Assembly (NCBI RefSeq): GCF_029852145.1
Contig: NC_079969.1
Span: forward strand, 21,196,459-21,260,458
DNA: 64,000 bases
Source of the DNA: Microplitis mediator
Lineage: Eukaryota > Arthropoda > Insecta > Hymenoptera > Braconidae
Direction of reading: 5' to 3'
This document shows positions 50,847-61,062 of the stretch, piece after piece (positions within the stretch are counted from its first letter, which is position 1; every line of letters begins with the position of its first letter). The translations under genes and the position numbers were made by a program. Under the pieces are notes generated by a model. It ran no database searches. It worked only from the letters and a program-made list of their open reading frames with translations, and was not told where the DNA came from.

Positions 50847-53483
50847 ATGGATCCGATGTCATCAACAAATGAAATTGGAATGCAAGACACTAAATTGGAT
50901 GTAAGTTTGATGTAACCTCTTATTTAATAATATGTTTATTTTTAAATTTATTAATCGATTGTTATTACAGATGTATGATGATATATCATATAATATTGAT
51001 CCTCAAAATGTTGAAGGGGAAATGACTGTAGGAAGTACAAGACAAAAAGCTAATCTTGGAGAACCAGAATTTAATACTTTAGATGAACCTATTAAAGATA
51101 CTATCGTACGTTTTATTGTTTCTTTAATATATACACTATAAAAAAAGGAAGGAATTAGTTGCCTTCATTGTTTTTGCTGAATGCATCGAATGTCTGAAAT
51201 GTTTTTCCGTACATTATAAATGCTTACTGCTCAATTGCTTACTAAAATTTATTTTTTACGGTTCTATTGCCTACTCAAAAATATTTCATGATCTTTAATT
51301 GATTACTATTTAACTGTGTACCCAAATCAAAGAAATATTTAATTAATGTAGAGAAGCTTTTCATTTATTTGCTGAGAAAATCAAGTGCTGGTTGAGGAGA
51401 AATGATTGACGTTCAAGACTGATCATTTGAGAAAAAAAAACAGCTGATCTGAAAAATATCAGAACCACTATAGTCTTCACAATAACAACTGGAAAATTCA
51501 GAGTTTTCTATTAGAAATTAGTGGCCTGGTCAGGTCATTTTCTACATCGACTATGAAATTCAGCCCAGTATTTTATGATGGACCGGGCGACTTATACTAT
51601 TGTGAAGATTGCCGTGGTTCTGATATTTTCCAGATCAGCTGTGTTGTTTTTATCAAGTGATCGGTCGTGAACGTTGATCATTTCTCATCAACAAGTACTT
51701 GATTTTCTCAGTAAATAAATGAAAAGCTTATCTACATTAATTAGGTCTTTCTTTGATTTGGGTACACAGTTAAATAGTAATCAATTGAAAATCATGAAAC
51801 ATTTTTAAGTAGGAACAGTGCAATAATTTTTGTATGCAATTAGATTATACATTTTATATTTATGTAGGCAATAGAACTGTAGAGAATAAAGTTTAGTAGG
51901 CAACTTAACAGTAAGAAATTGGACAGTAAGCATTTATAATTTACGAAAAAATATTGCAGGCATTTGATACATTCAGCAAAAACAATGAGGGCAACTTATA
52001 TCTTTCTGTGAAAAATTGGGAGTGAATTCAGAGTGATTACGAATTTTATTTCAATCCGAATTCACTCCGTCACTTGGTGTCCCGGAGTTTTAAAAGAAAA
52101 TCACTCTGCATACGGAGTACACGAAAAAAACAATATAGTAGTGAATACAGTCTAGATAGCATACAGTACTGTCTGAAATTTTTTTTTTACAGAAAGTACT
52201 CAGTACTATCCCAGAGAGTTGCCACTACTATATTGTTTTTTTCCGTATGAAGGGGTTTTTTTATTCAGCGGAGTGATGTGGATTTTATTTAAATCCGCAT
52301 GCACTCCGATTCGGATTTTTCATATTAAAATAAACTCCTTTTAGGAGTGAATTTCACTCTGAACCGCAATTTTACTATCAAATTACACTTCCTTTCGGAG
52401 TGAATTTTACTCCAAGAGGATTAAATGAATAGACAGTCATCTGCTCTGCATTCACTCCAGATTTAATCTGCGTTCACTGCTAATTTTTTACAGTGTAATA
52501 ATTTTATAATTAAGTATTTTTTATAAATGGATAAATATGCTCAACATATTATTTTTTTTTTTATTTAGCTAAGGGATCTCAGAACAGTTGGTAGTAAATT
52601 TTATCACGTTATTTATCCAAAAGAAAAGTCGAGTCTACTTAAAGAATGTATGTAGAATATTTAATAATTTATTATTATTATTAGAAACAGCTTTTATTTT
52701 TGTAATGATAATTTTGTTTATTTATTCCAGGGGATCTTTGGGGCCCGTTAGTGTTATGTACATTTATGGCGATGTAAGATTTATTTTTAATAATAAAAAT
52801 TATTCCATTGATTTATTAAGCATTAATTCTAAGAAAAACGAATGTAACATAATTGTAATTTCATAAAAAATTAATGAATGTTACCAATCATAATATTGAT
52901 ATAATTTTTTTTAGGATATTGCAAGGCTCTGCCGACGGCACAAATTCAAACGATGGTGGACCAGAGTTCGCAGAAGTATTTGTAATTGTATGGATCGGAT
53001 CAATGATCGTCACATTAAATTCTAAATTATTAGGAGGAAATATGTGAGTTTTAATTATAAAATTTAATAAAAATATATATTACATTTTATTTAATAATAT
53101 TAATATTTATTACCACAGATCATTTTTCCAAAGTGTTTGTGTCTTGGGTTATTGTTTATTACCAACAACAATAGCTCTGATTGTATGTAAAATTATTCTT
53201 CTATTTGAACAAACAACTTATTTATTTATCATACGTTTTATTGTTGTAATTATTGGATTTTGTTGGGCCACTTATGGTAATTATCAATATAAATTTAATT
53301 ATTCATTTAATAAATAAATTAATTTTATCCAATTGCATAAATATTTAATTTAAAATAAATTTTACAGCCTCGACAGCTTTTCTCGGTGACAGTCAACCAC
53401 CCAATCGAAAACTTCTTGCAGTTTATCCTATTTTTTTGTTTTACTTTATTATTTCGTGGTTAATCATATCTCATTCCGCATAA
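50847..53483 (+). CDS. YIPF6: YIPF6-like Golgi/ER membrane protein (Yip1 domain)
   Basis: Seven exons: 50847-50900, 50971-51105, 52569-52647, 52731-52773, 52915-53043, 53119-53276, 53368-53483. All are GT-AG and in phase, giving 237 residues (human YIPF6 has 236). YIPF proteins are five-helix membrane proteins of the early secretory pathway that bind Rab GTPases and affect vesicle traffic. The N-terminal third is cytosolic and acidic (VEGEMTVGSTRQKANLGEPE). Family phrases follow: IKDTILRDLRTVGSKFYHVI, WDLWGPLVLCTFMAM, DGGPEFAEVFVIVWIGSMIV, LNSKLLGGNISFFQSVCVLG, and the end STAFLGDSQPPNRKLLAVYP. Five hydrophobic helices lie in exons 4-7. Intron 2 (1.46 kb) is almost entirely two mobile elements, while the others are under 100 bp or so. 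The short exon 4 (43 bp) would be missed by simple frame scans. Confidence 0.95.
51144..52004. mobile_element. 0.86-kb foldback element (YIPF6 intron 2)
   Basis: GTTGCCTTCATTGTTTTTGC at the left and GCAAAAACAATGAGGGCAAC at the right are inverted. The arms pair further in (TTTTCATTTATTTGCTGAGA, GATCATTT..., CAGCTGATCTG). No gene. Confidence 0.85.
52005..52497. mobile_element. MITE, ACTGTGAAAAATTGGGAGTG family, copy 2
   Basis: Directly follows the foldback. Ends CTGTGAAAAATTGGGAGTG and AATTTTTTACAGTGTA, with several TTCACTCC/GGAGTGAA words. Contains the nested hairpin 52121-52246. Confidence 0.75.
52121..52246. mobile_element. Nested hairpin, ACGAAAAAAACAATATAGTA
   Basis: ACGAAAAAAACAATATAGTAG at the left pairs with CTACTATATTGTTTTTTTCCGT at the right (about 22 bp arms), and ACAGTACTGT lies near the centre. 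Confidence 0.65.
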
Positions 53484-53994
53484 ATTTAATTCTCAGTCTC
53501 TTCCGAGATTAATATATGCACAAATAAATAATTAAATTATCAAATTCAAAGACAAAAATCCAGCATTTAATCTACGAAAAAGGTATTGATTTTTTTTTTA
53601 TTATTATTAAGCTGAAATAAAACATTCTAATTCATGATATTGGTACTCGAGTGCCAATCATTTGATATTTAAAAGTAACAACGCCATTATTTTTAAGTTA
53701 ATAGAAAAATTTTACAAGATTAATAATAATAATAATTGATTTAAATGTAAACTTTGATATATTTCATTAACTTTATCATGTGATGTAAATTGTATATAAT
53801 AATAATAATAATTAATTATAAAAAATACATTTACTTCTTTTTTAGTTATTTGGTACTGTTACAAACTGAAAATTTTTCCAGTTTAAATAAACATTTATTT
53901 ATTTACGTCAATCGGCTTAAAGTGACGTGGTAAAATATATTTTATTTTTCTTGAGAAAAATGACAAAGAATCTCCAAAGAAATTTATAGAAGTA
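53484..53994. other. 3' flank of YIPF6
   Basis: Likely 3' UTR and AT-rich spacer with short (AAT)n runs near 53720 and 53800. No gene. Confidence 0.5.
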
Positions 53995-54215
53995 CAGTAA
54001 TCATAAACCAAATTCGCTATCCTGTTCCTTGGCCCATAGTATAGCTTTTGATGATTGAGTTATACTCAACAACCTGTATGTTACCCGGTGTATTACAGAC
54101 AAGACCAAATTGTTCCAGTATTTTTGGGGATTCAATTTGGCCATTTATGGTTTTGTATAAAAATATAAGATCAGCAACTTGCCTTCTGTAGGAGAATTTA
54201 CTGATCTTAAATTTA
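53995..54215 (-). pseudogene. Non-LTR retrotransposon RT tail fragment (CR1-like)
   Basis: On the minus strand one frame reads DKFKISKFSYRRQVADLIFL, YKTINGQIESPKILEQFGL, then a Gly/Asn-rich run and a stop near 54010. The pattern RR..DL..LYK..NG.I.SP..L is typical of the region after the reverse transcriptase domain in CR1/Jockey-type elements. Only about 65 codons remain. Confidence 0.55.
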
Positions 54216-54231
54216 TCATAAATTTATCAAA

Positions 54232-55181
54232 ATCGCGACGGTCGCGGATGACATAGCTATCCTGACCGCACAAAAGGACCCGATTGAAGCTGCTAACTTA
54301 CTCCAAAGATAGTTAGATGACATCCAAAGATGGATCTTGAAATGGAGAATCAAAGCCAGTGAAACCAAATCACTCCAAATTACATTCGCACTGTGTAGAG
54401 GTAACTGCCTTAAAGTCAAACTAAATAACCTGGAGTTGCTAATTGCTGAAAAGGTCAAATACCTAGGACTACATCTCGATAGACGACTAACATGAAAAAA
54501 ACATTTAACTACAAAAAGAAATGAACTCAGCATCAAATTAAACAGAATGTACTGGCTGATCGGCAGAAAGTCCCTATTGTCCACTGAAAATAAGCTATTG
54601 CCATATAAGACCATCTTAAAACCAATTTGGACCTATGACATCCAACTTTGGGGCACCGCAAGCACTAGTGATGTCGAAATTCTTCAGTGATTTCAATCCA
54701 AGACTCAGAACCATCATCAACGCACCGTAGTTCGTATTTAACAAAACTCTCGACAAGGATTTACATGTTGTCACAGTCAAAGAGGAAATCTCACGTTACA
54801 GCACAAAATACCAAGTCAGATTCCACAAACATCCGAATCCATTGGTGATAGACCTCTTAGAGCCCAGAAGTGAACCCACACGCCTTACCCTAGTGGCAAT
54901 ATTGATCAATTCTGGAGAAAATCTTGAGCAATTCAAGGAGAATACAGCGAAACATTATATCTATTTATACTGTGATTTCAAGATCTTGACTAAGATAGCT
55001 ACTGGGGTAAGCGTGTCAAGATCCTGGACCTCCCTCAGCGCTTCTAATATTCTATCCGCACGAGAATATTTTGCCATTGGGTAAAGCTCTAATCTCCACG
55101 AATTACTCTTTCATCTCAATTATTTATTGTCAATAGACAGATTGTAGTTACGCGTTTAATGAATAAAAAAAAAAAAAAAAA
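54232..55181 (+). pseudogene. 5'-truncated Jockey-like non-LTR retrotransposon
   Basis: The plus strand encodes the C-terminal part of a reverse transcriptase: VADDIAILTA (the catalytic DD pair, usually YADD, here VADD), then VKYLGLHLDRRLT, TILKPIWTYDIQLWGTAS, and in another frame LVIDLLEPRSEPTRLTL. In-frame stops interrupt it (for example after LLQR near 54311 and RLT near 54493) and there is at least one frameshift near 54690. It ends in a poly-A tract at 55165-55181. The 5' end abuts the oppositely oriented fragment 53995-54215. The 132-codon frame on the other strand is a shadow of it. Confidence 0.88.
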
Positions 55182-55365
55182 GAAAATTGATCATACACTT
55201 CTTCGACTTTCATCTTTTATCAGGCAGGTAGCAGCGCCTAAAAGTACAGGAAATAGTACAGGTGAAAGCACCCAAAAATAAGAGGTCAACTAATTTAAAA
55301 TTAATTGTGAGGCTTATTTGATAACAATGGAAAGCAAAAGCAACCTGATAGATTCGGATTCAACA

Positions 55366-55588
55366 GAGTTGGGGAGACCGTGTATGGTTGTCTCACGGGT
55401 TGGTTGTCACAACGGTTATTTGTGGCCATCGGTTCATCAATCGGCATCGAAAAATCGCGAAGGCATCACCTCCTTTTCGATGTCGATTTTTCGACGCCGA
55501 TCAATGTTCGTATTTCGTTCGATAAGTTGTCTGTTATGACCGCTGTGACAACCAACCCGTGACACAACTATACCCGATCTCTCCTGCT
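55366..55588. mobile_element. GC-richer foldback element
   Basis: TCTCACGGGTTGGTTGTCAC pairs with GTGACAACCAACCCGTGACA, and ATCGGCATCGAAAAATCG pairs with CGATTTTTCGACGCCGAT nearer the centre. Clearly richer in GC than its surroundings. Open frames in it are by-products. Confidence 0.75.
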
Positions 55589-55609
55589 AGTCTCACTGAG
55601 TCCTCAACC

Positions 55610-55950
55610 TACACTGAAAGATTAGAACCCGAGTGGTTACTGTTCTGCACCAGACTCAGTACGGTTCTAGAAAAAAATGAAAGAAAATTGAGTATGCAGC
55701 ATCCGAATGGTTACGGTGTGGAACCATAACTATTCGTGTGAAATACATTAGTCAGTAGTGTGCTCGAAAATCTTCGGCTAAGAATTCTTAAGAAGTTACT
55801 CATTCGTGTGCTGAACACAAGTCATTCATGTACAGCACCAGATTAGTTACTGTTCTTGGATTGTGGTGCAGCGCTACACTGGTTACTATTCAGAATCTAA
55901 CTGAGTCTGGTGCAGAACAGTAACCACTCGGGTTCTAATCTTTCCATGTA
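55610..55950. mobile_element. Foldback element, GAAAGATTAGAACCCGAGTG
   Basis: AGATTAGAACCCGAGTGGTT and AACCACTCGGGTTCTAATCT pair at the ends, with CTGTTCTGCACCAGACTCAG and its complement just inside. No gene. Confidence 0.8.
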
Positions 55951-56261
55951 ACTGATTTTCTTTTCACATTGCATTAATTGTACATCAACAATTAATACAG
56001 GGTTGCTTCTCAGGTTCCTTATGAAAACGTCGAGGCAGTTTAATTCTCATTTACGTGGATACATTGTTTTGTCTACCAAGAGACTGCGTCGACTTCCAAA
56101 AATGCTTATCAGTGATATTTCAGTTTAAATGAATCAGAAACAATAAATTAAAAATAATAATTAAATAAATTATATTTATTTAATTTATAAATTTTACCGA
56201 AACGTAACCGTATAAATATTTGGAAACAAATAAATAAAAGGATACAATATATTTGTATGAT
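55951..56261. other. 3' flank of TTC8
   Basis: Likely 3' UTR of TTC8 on the right side. Nothing else seen. Confidence 0.4.
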
Positions 56262-59200
56262 TTAATCATAAAAAAAATGATGCTCAAATTGTTTGAAAAG
56301 TATTTTAGTGTCAACGTGATTAGGATACGCATAAAGTGATTTTTGAACTGCAAGGTATGCAGTTTGTAAGTCACCAACCTGAAAAATATGTTTTTATTAA
56401 TCATTAAATAACTACTATAAATTATAAATTAAAAATAATTAATTTTACATCGTGTGCTAAAAAAGCGCTATTGAAATGAGGTTCATGCATATAATCAACA
56501 ATACTAGCAGCCGCGTGAAAATAAGTTCGTGCTGCAGTTAAATTTCCCTTCTTAATTTCAAGTACTCCTAAATTGTTGTAAGAACTTGCATGTCTATTAT
56601 CTATGGATACCGCTAATCTAAGACATTCTTCAGCTAAAGTATAATCCCCTCTTACCTGAAAATATTTTTTAATTAATTAATATATTCATTTTTATTTTTA
56701 AATTCAAAATAAATTACTTACAATAGCAATATGAGAAATGTTGTACCAAATATCAGCAGCATTTTCATTAGTGGCAAGACTCAAAGCTCTTTCAAAACAT
56801 GATATTGTATGATCCCATTGTTGTGCGTAGAAACAACATAAACCAAGATTATTAAGTAATTCTGCATTGTATACTCCCATTTGAAGTAATCTCCTAAAAA
56901 TTTTTACCAATATTTTAATCCCTAAAGATCATATGAGTTCGAAAAGACTCCTTACAGTTTTCAACTTAAAATGTTCATATCTAATTCTTATTTTCAACTC
57001 TAAATATCTCAATAGCTATTCAGTTTTGGAAAAAAGTATGATACTTTTTTTATAGAGAATTTAAAGCGCTACAAAAAATAGTTCGTGCAGTTTTTCAAAA
57101 AACCCAATATTTTCAAAGATATTTGGAAAAAACGAATTAAACTTTTCTCTTAATTTTTGAATTTCTGATGAAAAATTATGAACTTGAATTATATAAATAA
57201 ACATATTTTATGGAGTTAAATTTTTTCTTCAATTCTATGTCAAAGTATATTTATTCCCTAATAATTTGCCATAAAATTTAGCTAAAAATATTAGTAATGA
57301 ATAAAGTTATAGTTATTTTTATGTAAAAATGTTACTCGAAATTTTTGTAATAACAATTTTTTTATAACTCAAAATTAAAATTTCTAATAAAAATCAATAT
57401 TAGCTTTAAGAAATATATCGATTAAATTTCCAATAAAAAAATTGATTGGTTCGATCTCTACAGCTGATCAAAGACTCTGGGGTCTTATAGGACCTTTGTG
57501 ACCGTTGCGATTCGGAAAATGTGACTATTAAAGATTTAAAAAAATAAATATAAGTAGCCGGTAATTAATGATATTTTTACCGATAATATCGTAGTCCCAA
57601 TTCTGGTTGGTCATTATAAAAATGATGCATTCCTATACTTGCGATAGCTTCACTATTAGCAGCATCTTCCTGTGCTACCATTTTATAATATTTAACTGAC
57701 ATTGTTGTACTATTTAGTCCTTCAAAAACTCTAGCCATTTCTGTGAGGATCGTTACCTTCAATATTATAAAATAAAAATATTTCATTTTTTTTTATAACT
57801 CACTGTAGAGAAGAAATATTATTTGCGGCCACTGCTCCATTTTTGGACATTTATTACTTTATTTTAATTGATAAAAGAGCATAAAAAAACTTGTATTGTA
57901 ATAGTGTAATAAAAGTATCTTTGAACACATTTTAAAAATAAATTGAAATTACGTGTTTTACAAATTATTTTGTTTAAATTTTTCAAGTGTCCAAAACTGG
58001 TCCTGAAGTGGCTAAAAACGGTACCCTTGTAAAAAATATTCGATCTAAAATGTGTAAATATAGTCGTGAACTTCTAAATTTGAGACAATTTTAAATTTTG
58101 ATTCGATCATTTTTGAAACTTTAGAAATATTCAAGAGTAAAAGTAATTTTAAACTGAAAAATTTTGAGAAAATTATCCAATTGTGAAATATTGCTGGTTT
58201 TAAGAACGTGAAAAAAAACTTTAAAACCAATTATGAACGTTTTTTGTGTTTTTGTAAGAATTTTTCAAAAATGAGATCTAGAGATTGAAAATTTTTCTAC
58301 TTTTGAATTTTTTCAGTTCCAAAAATTATCAACTTAAACTTCAGAATTATCTCAAATTTAGAAATTCACTGTTATGAATTTTTTTGGAATCAATTTTTTT
58401 ACATGGGTTCCTCTACCCTAAATTGCAGTAAAAAATTATTTAAAATATACTAACATCATTAGGAAAATATTCAAGGCCTCGTTTACATAAATCTAATGCA
58501 GCTAGAGGTTGATCTAGTCTTATAAATACTCTAATTAATCTTAAAATTATGTCTATGTTTTTGTGCTCTTTTAAGGCTGATTTAAATTGTTCTTCTGCGT
58601 CTCTAACAAGCCCAAGAGTATAATAACATTTACCTAGTTGTACTTTCCACCACCAATCTTTGAAATTAGATGCTTGAATTGCCTGTACTGCTAAATCTAG
58701 TGCCTATAATTTATTAAAATAAGTATTATTAAGTCTAAGAATAGAAAATACCATTAAAAATTATAAATTTCTCGATTTAAGAATTATCTCAAACAATTAT
58801 TTTAATTAATTAGAGATTTTACTTGAAAAAATAAATTTCTTATCAGATAAATATAATTACAATATGACGATTTTGTGTAAATAAAATTTTTAAATCAAGA
58901 ATATTTATTTTTTTTCATTTAATGTTTTTTTCTATTTTTCTTTTCTTTATATTTTGCACTGAGAAAAAAAGTAAATTTTTTGAACCAATAACTTTTTTTA
59001 TTTTTACTAAAATTACTTGAGTCAATTAATAATCTGTTGAGTTCTCTTTTCTGAGATAATTTCCCTTCATAGTAATAAGTACTTCTTGTATCAAGTGATA
59101 ACTGTAATGTGAATTATTAACAAAATAATTTATCGGCGTAAGGATATCGACTGTTCAAAATTTTTTTTTTTTTTTTTTTTTTTAGTGTAAGGTAAGAGAG

Positions 59201-60272
59201 CCAGTACCCGATCACTCACGTATTTTTATATCTATATTTACTAAATTTTACAAATACATGGAGTATTGAATACTAGTTCTCTGACCGAGTATTAAGTATT
59301 TTACCTTACACAGAAAAAAAAGTTATCTTGAGTCAAGAAAATATTTTAGAAGACAAACATTTTTGGGAATCAAGTCAAAATTTTCTTGAGCCATAAAAGG
59401 ATTTGTCTTGGTCAATGGAGATTTCTACTTTATTTGAGAAAATGGAGGTTTTTTCAAAAAATTTTCTTGAATCAAATATATTTACTTTTAGTCCAGAATT
59501 TTTTTTCCTGAGTAGTAATAATTAATTAAATAGACTAACATTTCTTGCATCATGTTCATGGTAAAAAATATATTCAAAAAGAGGTTTTGCAATTCCACTT
59601 TTACTTGCATATTTCGATATATTTAATCGTGAAATTTGAATAAATGGTCCATCAGGCTCTGATAGCATTGATGCTGTTCCAAGTCTTACTGCCCGTCCTG
59701 ATGAAGTAGTTATAGGTCTTGCAGTCATTGCCGTACGAGGTGTTCTTAAAGCTTGTTCTACTGTCTGAGCATTAGCAGATTGTGTCATAGGTCTTATTGA
59801 ACCAGTGACAGGTCTTCCTATTTTTTTTTAATTCAATTTATAATTTATAAAATTAATAATAAAAAAAAAAATTCAATTACCTGATTGAGTTTTAGGACGA
59901 ACACCTTGACCTGTCATAGCAGTACCTGGATTTTTTAACGACGTACCAGGTCTAGGCATTGAAGCTATCGTGTAATTATCTAATAAACTTTCAGCGATAC
60001 CTTCTTCTTCACCTTCAATGTCATCCACATACAATTGTAATGTTAATGCTCGCATTTTTAATACCCAAACAGCCTTTATAAATTAGTAGAATTCATATAT
60101 TTTATTGTATATATAAAATTGTGGGTAGAAAAATAGATAGAATAATATTTTTTAAATATCAACTCAACTTTACCTGATCTAATGGTTTTTTTCTGAGTAA
60201 ATTAGTACATATTGATGCACATTCTTCATATTTTCGACGATTAAATAAACTTATCGCATTAAACAGTTCCAT
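56262..60272 (-). CDS. TTC8: TTC8/BBS8, BBSome subunit
   Basis: Eight exons in transcription order: 60272-60174, 60073-59881, 59817-59540, 58703-58455, 57756-57581, 56893-56722, 56655-56449, 56378-56262. All are in phase, giving 496 residues. BBS8 is a TPR subunit of the BBSome, the coat that moves membrane proteins into and out of cilia. The N terminus MELFNAISLFNRRKYEECAS forms a TPR-like pair. A loop rich in Arg/Pro/Thr follows (about 60-150, with RPGTSLKNPGTAMTGQG and RPMTQSANAQTVEQALRTPR), a known mark of BBS8. From about 190 the helical TPR repeats run to the end (LGKCYYTLGLVRDAEEQFKS, NNLGLCCFYAQQWDHTISCF, YNNLGVLEIKKGNLTAARTY). In insects the BBSome serves ciliated sensory neurons and sperm. 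Introns 3 and 5 are the longest (the first has MITEs; the second shows nothing). Divergent with the WDR49-like gene. Confidence 0.95.
59188..59309. mobile_element. Foldback element, AAGAGACCTAGTACC family, copy 3 (TTC8 intron 3)
   Basis: AAGGTAAGAGAGCCAGTACC and its approximate complement TACTAAGTATTTTACCTTAC with the TATATTTACTAAATTTTACA centre. It abuts the next MITE end to end. Confidence 0.7.
59308..59515. mobile_element. MITE, ACACAGAAA family (TTC8 intron 3)
   Basis: ACACAGAAAAAAAAGTTATC at the left. The interior shares GAGAAAATTTTCTTGAATC-like words with 14165-14398. The right end is weaker (TTTTTTTCCTGAGTA). Confidence 0.55.
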
Positions 60273-61062
60273 TTTTGTTTTTAAATTTTATTTTTAATAA
60301 TATTTGTAATTTTTTCTAGTATCTGAATGAATACACCTGTTTCATACCTGCTGTGATAATTTCATATAGTAAAATATCGATTATTTTTAGTACACTTGTA
60401 GCGCTCAATAAATAAGACGCCGCAACAATAATTTGTTTTTAAAATACACGAATATACAATAATTAAAATATGTTTGTATAGAAAAAAATTTGTAAAAGTA
60501 AAATTTAAATACATAATTTTTTCCACTTTTTTCTCAGCTTTATTTTATTGTTTTGTATAAAATGAAAAAATAAAAATTTTGAATCATTAAACAGTTGGAA
60601 TTCAAAAATTTTTTTCATATAAGGGGCGGGCGAGCAAAATGTACCACCCCAAAAATTTGGTAAATTTTTTTTTTCAAAATTATTTAGAACCGTCATTTAC
60701 AATTTTAATGATTTTTGTACAATTTTGGATGTTCAAAATTTTTTTTCAAAGTTTTTCTTTAAATAGATTTTTTTTTAGGAATTATTCAGTTGACTCGATG
60801 TATTGTTGGCCACAAAAATGAAAACGTTTGAATTTTCTAGTTTTTGTACGGACTTTGAAATTTTGTAGACTCATCACTAGTGAGTAATCGTATAGAAGAA
60901 AAGCTTCAGAAAAATTTTTGTATTTTTTCTTCAAAAAAGTAATTAATTATGGTCACAGTTGCCATAATTATGAAATGCGAATTTAGCAACTTCTCAAGTT
61001 TTAAAAATGATTGATTTCATACGATTAATGACAGATAGTTAGCAAATAAATTTTTTTTTAAA
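60273..61062. promoter_or_regulatory. Divergent promoter region of TTC8 and the WDR49-like gene
   Basis: 790 bp between the two start codons. A 9-bp inverted repeat TAATTATGG/CCATAATTA (60944-60970) flanks GTCACAGTTG, and half-sites GTTGCC (60959-60964) and GCAAC (near 60987) resemble halves of an RFX X-box, but no full X-box was found. The frames on both strands here have no protein features. Confidence 0.45.
60944..60970. promoter_or_regulatory. Inverted repeat TAATTATGG...CCATAATTA
   Basis: Two perfect 9-bp arms with a 9-nt spacer, about 93 bp before the WDR49-like start codon. It could be a binding site for a dimeric factor or simply a chance hairpin in AT-rich DNA. Confidence 0.4.

Noticed and set aside
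54216..54614. 132-codon minus-strand frame
   Set aside because: It is the shadow of the degenerate Jockey-like reverse transcriptase on the plus strand.
55318..55562. Two overlapping frames of 60-73 codons
   Set aside because: They are produced by the GC-richer foldback at 55366-55588.
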